NCBI RefSeq assembly: GCF_005937885.2
Contig: NZ_CP042176.1
Span: 3,839,501-3,903,500 of the forward strand
From: Bradyrhizobium sp. KBS0727
Lineage (GTDB): Bacteria; Pseudomonadota; Alphaproteobacteria; Rhizobiales; Xanthobacteraceae
Length of the DNA stretch: 64,000 nucleotides
Direction of reading: 5' to 3'
Shown here: piece by piece, positions 60,114 through 64,000 of the stretch
Layout of the letters: every line of letters begins with the position of its first letter
Position numbering within the stretch: the stretch's first letter is position 1
Notes under the pieces: generated by a model
Told to the model about the DNA's origin: nothing
Seen by the model: the letters and a program-made list of their open reading frames with translations, nothing else
The model's database searches: none
Made by a program: the position numbers and the translations under genes

Positions 60114-60162
60114 TGACGCGTTTTCTTCTCGCGAACCGGTTCCCACTTCGCTCGAAAACGCT
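60114..60162. repeat. Palindromic intergenic repeat, copy 3
   Basis: The third copy of the GCGTTTTC...GAAAACGC repeat. Its end overlaps the queC stop codon (complement of 60161-60163), as copy 1 abuts the hydrolase stop. It lies between convergent genes. Confidence 0.75.
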
Positions 60163-60871
60163 ATCGCCCCGCATATTCCCGCCAGCCCTTTGCGCGCAGC
60201 GCGCAGGCCGGGCATTCGCCGCACCCATAGCCCCAGTCATGCTGCGCGCCGCGCTCGCCGAGGTAACAGGTGTGGGAGTGCTCGCGGATCAGATCAACCA
60301 GCCCTGCCCCGCCGAGATCATGCGCGAGTTTCCAGGTCGCGGCCTTGTCCAGCCACATCAGCGGCGTGTGCAGTTCGAAGTTTCTGGCCATGCCGAGGTT
60401 GAGCGCGGACTGCAATGCCTTGATGGTCTCGTCGCGGCAATCCGGATAGCCGGAGTAATCGGTCTCGCACATGCCGCCGATGATGTGACGGATGCCGCGC
60501 CGGTAGGCCAGCGCCGCGGCAAAGGTCAGAAACACCAGATTGCGGCCGGGCACGAACGTATTGGGCAGGCCATCCGCGCCCATCGTGATTGCGACATCAC
60601 GGGTCAGCGCGGTGTCGGAAATTTCGGCCAGCGTTGGAATCTCCAGCGTATGGCTCTCGCCGAGTTTCGTCGCCCAATCCGGCCGCAACGACTTGATGCC
60701 CGACAGCAGCCGATCGCGGCACGCCAATTCGATCGCGTGGCGCTGACCGTAGCTGAAGCCGATCATCTCGACGCGCGCAAAGCGCTGCAACGCCCAGGCA
60801 AGGCAGGTGGTGGAATCCTGGCCGCCGGAAAACAGCACCAGTGCGGTTTCGGATGGAAACTGATCGTTCAT
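60161..60871 (-). CDS. queC: 7-cyano-7-deazaguanine synthase
   Basis: A 236-residue ATP-pyrophosphatase-type enzyme starting at ATG 60871; the longer frame to 61054 is not supported. The P-loop is LVLFSGGQDSTTCLAWAL. NTFVPGRNLVFLTFAAALAYRRG and GMCETDYSGYPDCR are conserved. The zinc-binding Cys lie in HTCYLGERG and WGYGCGECPACALRAKGW. It converts carboxy-deazaguanine to preQ0 for queuosine tRNA modification. The length is typical. No other que genes are adjacent in the window. Confidence 0.96.
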   Translation of the reverse strand: MNDQFPSETALVLFSGGQDSTTCLAWALQRFARVEMIGFSYGQRHAIELACRDRLLSGIKSLRPDWATKLGESHTLEIPTLAEISDTALTRDVAITMGADGLPNTFVPGRNLVFLTFAAALAYRRGIRHIIGGMCETDYSGYPDCRDETIKALQSALNLGMARNFELHTPLMWLDKAATWKLAHDLGGAGLVDLIREHSHTCYLGERGAQHDWGYGCGECPACALRAKGWREYAGR

Positions 60872-60998
60872 GGACGCCCCATTAGCACCCATCGATCTCG
60901 GGGCCAATCGGTGGAAATCGCGGCCGTTCCGGCTCGTTTTGCTGGGATCGGCGGACCGCTTGCGGCATAAAGCCTGAACCTCGAACGTTCGGTGCCAC

Positions 60999-61862
60999 AT
61001 GACCCCTTCCCGCGATATTTCAAGACTGCTCGAAATCATGGCGGCGCTGCGCACGCCGGTGACCGGCTGCCCGTGGGACCTCGAACAGGATTCCGCGACG
61101 ATCGCGCCCTACACCATCGAGGAAGCCTATGAGGTGGTCGATGCCATCGCGCGCGGCGACCTCGACGATCTCAAGGATGAACTCGGCGATCTCCTGCTGC
61201 AGGTGGTGTTCCACGCCCGGATGGCGGAGGAACAGAACGCGTTTGCTTTCGGCGACGTCGTCGAAGCCATTTCGCGAAAGATGATCCGGCGGCATCCGCA
61301 TGTCTTCGCCGACGAGAACGGGCGTTTGACACCCTCCCATGTCAAGGAAGCCTGGGACCGCATCAAGGCCGAGGAAAAGGCCGAGCGCGCCGCGCGCCGA
61401 CCGCAGCCGCCCGCCGAACACAAGTCGCTGCTGTCAGGCGTCAAGGCCGGCCAGCCGGCGCTGACGCGCGCGATGGAATTGCAGCGGAAGGCATCAACCG
61501 TTGGCTTCGACTGGAACGACCCGCGCGCGGTGCTGCACAAGATCCGCGAGGAGGCCGACGAGATCGAGGCCGCGCTCGATGGCGGCAATGCCGAGGAACT
61601 CGCGGCCGAAACCGGCGATCTCCTGTTCGCGCTGGTCAACCTGGCGCGCCATGTCGGCGCCGATCCGGAAACCGCGCTACGCGCCACCAACGCCAAATTC
61701 GAACGCCGCTTCGGCTATATCGAACGCGCCCTGGAAGCCAAAGGCCGTTCGCTCGAAGGCGCAACGCTCACCGAGATGGATGCATTGTGGAACGAGGCCA
61801 AGGGTGCGGAACATCAGGCGCAGCCGGCATCACCGAAAATTCAGGGCAGCCGCCGCTCATAA
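60999..61862 (+). CDS. mazG: Nucleoside triphosphate pyrophosphohydrolase MazG
   Basis: A 287-residue protein with two MazG domains. The first is at about residues 10-115, with TGCPWDLEQDSATIAPYTIEEAYE and the E-x-x-E-type metal motif in DLKDELGDLLLQVVFHARMAEE. The second is at about residues 150-250, with KIREEADEIEAALDGG and EELAAETGDLLFALVNLARH. It removes non-canonical or excess NTPs and can lower ppGpp signalling. The longest conserved stretch, RHPHVFADE, matches E. coli MazG. Its stop overlaps the 3' end of the convergent mgtE by six bases. Confidence 0.95.
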   Translation: MTPSRDISRLLEIMAALRTPVTGCPWDLEQDSATIAPYTIEEAYEVVDAIARGDLDDLKDELGDLLLQVVFHARMAEEQNAFAFGDVVEAISRKMIRRHPHVFADENGRLTPSHVKEAWDRIKAEEKAERAARRPQPPAEHKSLLSGVKAGQPALTRAMELQRKASTVGFDWNDPRAVLHKIREEADEIEAALDGGNAEELAAETGDLLFALVNLARHVGADPETALRATNAKFERRFGYIERALEAKGRSLEGATLTEMDALWNEAKGAEHQAQPASPKIQGSRRS

Positions 61863-63233
61863 CAACGTGCCCCTGAGAATGAGCGCGGCGACGCCAAAGT
61901 AAATGACCAGACCGGTGACGTCGACCAGCGTTGCGACAAATGGAGCCGACGCACTCGCCGGGTCGAAGCCGACGCGCTGCAGGATAAACGGCAGCATCGA
62001 GCCCGCCAGCGATCCGAACGTCACGATGCCGACCAGTGCGGAGCCGACCGTAATCGCGACCAAAATCCAGTGTTCGCCGTAGTCGAAAATGCCCAGCGTC
62101 TGCCAGAGCGTTATCCTGGCTATTCCGATCAAGCCGAGAATGGCCCCCAGCATCAGGCCGGTCGGCAGTTCGCGCAACGCGACCCGCCACCAGTCCCGCA
62201 GCCTAAGTTCGTGCAACGCCAAGGCGCGAATCAACAGCGACGTCGCCTGCGATCCCGAATTGCCGCCCGAACTCATGATCAGGGGAATGAACAACGTCAG
62301 CACGATGGCCTTCTCGAGTTCGCCCTGGAATGTCTGCATCGCGCTGGCCGTCAGCATTTCGGACAGGAAGAGCGCGCAGAGCCAGCCGCCCCGCTTCTTG
62401 ATCATCTCGGGAAAACTGATCCGCAGATAAGGTTCGTCCAGCGCCTCCATGCCGCCGAACTTCTGAACGTCTTCGGTGGACTCCTGGATGATGGCGTCGA
62501 TGACGTCATCGACGGTGACGATGCCCAGCACATGGCCCAGCCCGTCCACAACGGCCACGGCGAGCAGGTCATATTTCGATATCAGACGCGCGGCGTCCAT
62601 GCGGTCGGATTGCGGCCCGACCGTCAGTGGCTTGCGGGCGGGCGCCGCGGTAAGGACGTTGGCATGCGGATCGCCGGAGATCAGACGGCGCAGCGGGACC
62701 GCCTGGATCAGGGTCTTTTTGATGGGGTCGACGACGAAGATGGAATAGACGGTTTCGCGGGTGCGCTCGACCATCCGGATGTGATACAGCACCTCCGCGA
62801 TCGTCCAGTTCGAGGGCACGCTGACGAACTCGGTCGTCATGATGCTTCCGGCGCTGCGCTCGGGATAGGCCAGCAGTTCCGAGATGGTCTTCCGGGTTTC
62901 CTGGTTCAGGCCATTTAACAGCGTGCTCCGGAGCGGCTCGATCAGCTCCCTGAAAATATCGGCGGTGCGGTCCGCCGACACCGCCGACAACAAGGCAACG
63001 GCCGTCGCGGTGGGGAGTGCCGCGATGATCTCGCAGACATCGTCAATTCCGGGCTGATCAAGAACCTCGACAGCCTTTTCCGAAGACAAATGCTGAAGGA
63101 TCTCGGCGGCAGCTTCCGGTGGGCGGGCGTTGAGCGCCACAATGATATCGGGCGCCCTTTCGAGCGCGAGGCCGCCTGCCTCATGCGCGGCCTTATCGGC
63201 AGCAGCGGTCGTCTCGGAGGAATTTGGCATCAC
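61857..63233 (-). CDS. mgtE: Magnesium transporter MgtE
   Basis: A 458-residue Mg channel. The cytosolic N domain (about residues 30-135) includes LSSEKAVEVLDQPGIDDVCEII. A CBS pair follows at about 140-260, with AGSIMTTEFVSVPSNWTIAEVL and LLAVAVVDGLGHVLGIVTVDDVIDAI. The five-helix membrane domain closes the protein, with FIPLIMSSGGNSGSQATSLLIRALA, GSLAGSMLPFILQRVGFDPASASAPFVATLVDVTG. The conserved Asp in VATLVDVTG lines the ion pore. No riboswitch was recognised upstream. Confidence 0.95.
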   Translation of the reverse strand: MMPNSSETTAAADKAAHEAGGLALERAPDIIVALNARPPEAAAEILQHLSSEKAVEVLDQPGIDDVCEIIAALPTATAVALLSAVSADRTADIFRELIEPLRSTLLNGLNQETRKTISELLAYPERSAGSIMTTEFVSVPSNWTIAEVLYHIRMVERTRETVYSIFVVDPIKKTLIQAVPLRRLISGDPHANVLTAAPARKPLTVGPQSDRMDAARLISKYDLLAVAVVDGLGHVLGIVTVDDVIDAIIQESTEDVQKFGGMEALDEPYLRISFPEMIKKRGGWLCALFLSEMLTASAMQTFQGELEKAIVLTLFIPLIMSSGGNSGSQATSLLIRALALHELRLRDWWRVALRELPTGLMLGAILGLIGIARITLWQTLGIFDYGEHWILVAITVGSALVGIVTFGSLAGSMLPFILQRVGFDPASASAPFVATLVDVTGLVIYFGVAALILRGTLL

Positions 63234-63410
63234 GGACCTCGCTCTTCGCCCAGAGCGGAATGGACCAAGCCCGTGAAAAACTCAAACACAAAGTGGATTG
63301 GCGAGGTTCGGACGCAAGACATCAAGGCCGCAGCCTCGTGAGCCCCGCCCTGGTCATACTGCTGTTACAATCGGTGTCGTGAACAGGGGCGGCTCCCGGA
63401 TGCGCCGGCG

Positions 63411-64000
63411 TCACGCCACGTGCGGCACCGCGTCGAACCGCGAGACCACAATATCCCGCTTGGTCTCATCGACGCGCACCGTCATGTCGAAGCGGTCGTC
63501 GTGCAATTCCTTGGCCAGAACCTCGGCGTTGCGATGCAGCCAACTGATGCCCGCGCCATCCGATGCCTCGATCGACAGATCGAGCGTAATCCGGCTGGCC
63601 GCCAGCCGGTCCTCGATCGCCGTCAGGAGCGCATCGATCCCTTCGCCGGTTTCGGCGGAGACCAGGTAGCACGGCCGCTCCGGCGGACTACGGGCGGCGA
63701 TGTTGCGCAGGTTTTCGCGTTCCTCGGGATCGAAACGATCGATCTTGTTCCAGACCTCGAGGAGGCGTGCGCCGGCATCGGGATCGATGCCGAGCTGACG
63801 CAGCACGGCTTCGACGTCGCGCTCCTGCGCCTCCGCATCCTCATGCGAGATGTCGCGGACATGCAGGATGATATCGGCCTCCAGCACCTCTTCCAGCGTG
63901 GCGCGAAATGCGGCGACGAGTTGCGTAGGCAGATTGGAGATGAAACCGACGGTGTCCGACAGCATCGCCTTGCCGCCGTGCGGCAGGCTCAGTGCGCGCA
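63411..64000 (-). CDS. hflX: GTPase HflX, C-terminal part (cut by window edge)
   Basis: The minus-strand frame is open from base 64000 to TGA at 63411, so only the last 196 or so residues are seen. ALSLPHGGKAMLSDTVGFISNLPTQL includes the G3 motif (DTVG) and the switch II region. WNKIDRFDP carries G4 (NKID), and CYLVSAETGEGIDALL the G5 region (SAETG). The C-terminal domain ends VVSRFDAVPHVA. HflX splits stalled or stressed ribosomes. The P-loop and the N-terminal domain lie outside the window. About 180 bases without a gene separate it from mgtE. Confidence 0.93.
   Translation of the reverse strand, partial: RALSLPHGGKAMLSDTVGFISNLPTQLVAAFRATLEEVLEADIILHVRDISHEDAEAQERDVEAVLRQLGIDPDAGARLLEVWNKIDRFDPEERENLRNIAARSPPERPCYLVSAETGEGIDALLTAIEDRLAASRITLDLSIEASDGAGISWLHRNAEVLAKELHDDRFDMTVRVDETKRDIVVSRFDAVPHVA

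Noticed and set aside
60975..61000. CGAACGTTCGG palindrome at the mazG start, similar to the TetR site at 16282
   Set aside because: It is a short self-complementary stretch expected by chance at this GC content, with no regulator nearby.
1..64000. CRISPR arrays, rRNA genes, toxin-antitoxin pairs
   Set aside because: No regularly spaced repeats, rRNA-like sequence or recognisable toxin-antitoxin pair was seen.

Overview
The window is high-GC alphaproteobacterial DNA, most likely from a Bradyrhizobium-like member of the Nitrobacteraceae. This is an inference. It rests on the core gene order (rlpA, dacF, tmk, holB, metG, tatD), FixK/FNR-type TTGA-N6-TCAA boxes, an ISNCY-type insertion sequence and intergenic palindromic repeats of the kind common in that family. 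No rRNA, CRISPR array or phage structural module was seen.

Region 1 (1-23.2 kb) looks like a mobile catabolic island beside a tRNA-Ser(TGA) gene at 23142-23231. It carries two related short tyrosine recombinase genes (1-213, cut by the window edge, and 21687-22310), a broken DUF4102-type integrase beside the tRNA, and two 219-bp MITE-like elements (353-571 and 18619-18837) that bracket the main gene block. The block runs on the + strand from 3256 to 18496: an HCCA-isomerase-like protein, two CoA ligases, two atypical SDRs, a pair of acyl-CoA dehydrogenases, a thiolase, a nitronate-monooxygenase-like protein, an orphan ABC binding protein, an iron alcohol dehydrogenase, two crotonases and a TetR regulator. 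A divergent HxlR gene (2544-3047) faces it. Both facing promoters contain the same inverted repeat, so HxlR control is likely. Together the genes fit CoA-dependent, beta-oxidation-like breakdown of a bulky or aromatic acid. The substrate cannot be read from the sequence.

Region 2 (23.5-35.1 kb) looks like an oxygen-limitation and storage regulon. Five FixK/FNR boxes precede a zinc alcohol dehydrogenase / kinase-ATPase / CHAD operon, a universal stress protein, a phasin plus PHA synthase pair, a divergent pair (DUF2892 membrane protein, and ADP-forming acyl-CoA synthetase fused to GNAT), and a minus-strand operon of small envelope proteins. A sixth box lies at 56100, before a cytochrome b561 gene. 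Several boxes sit exactly 32 bp (centre to centre) from a -10-like hexamer, as expected for a class II FNR/FixK promoter.

Region 3 (35.2-48.3 kb) is mostly core: an Mla-type lipid transporter (mlaE, mlaF, and mlaD fused to an auxiliary domain), two tiny membrane ORFs, rlpA, an epoxide-hydrolase-like gene, dacF, tmk, holB, a metG with a histone-H1-like N-terminal extension, tatD, an MBL-fold hydrolase and an ABM-domain protein.

Region 4 (48.4-64 kb) holds an acyl-CoA ligase, a TRAP transporter with fused DctQ-DctM, a complete ISNCY-like element next to a ruined VIT/CCC1 transporter gene, a rhodanese, cytochrome b561, a crotonase, an outer-membrane-like protein, a cobalt-type nitrile hydratase operon (alpha, beta, activator), queC, mazG, mgtE and the 3' part of hflX. 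Short palindromic repeats lie at several gene ends.
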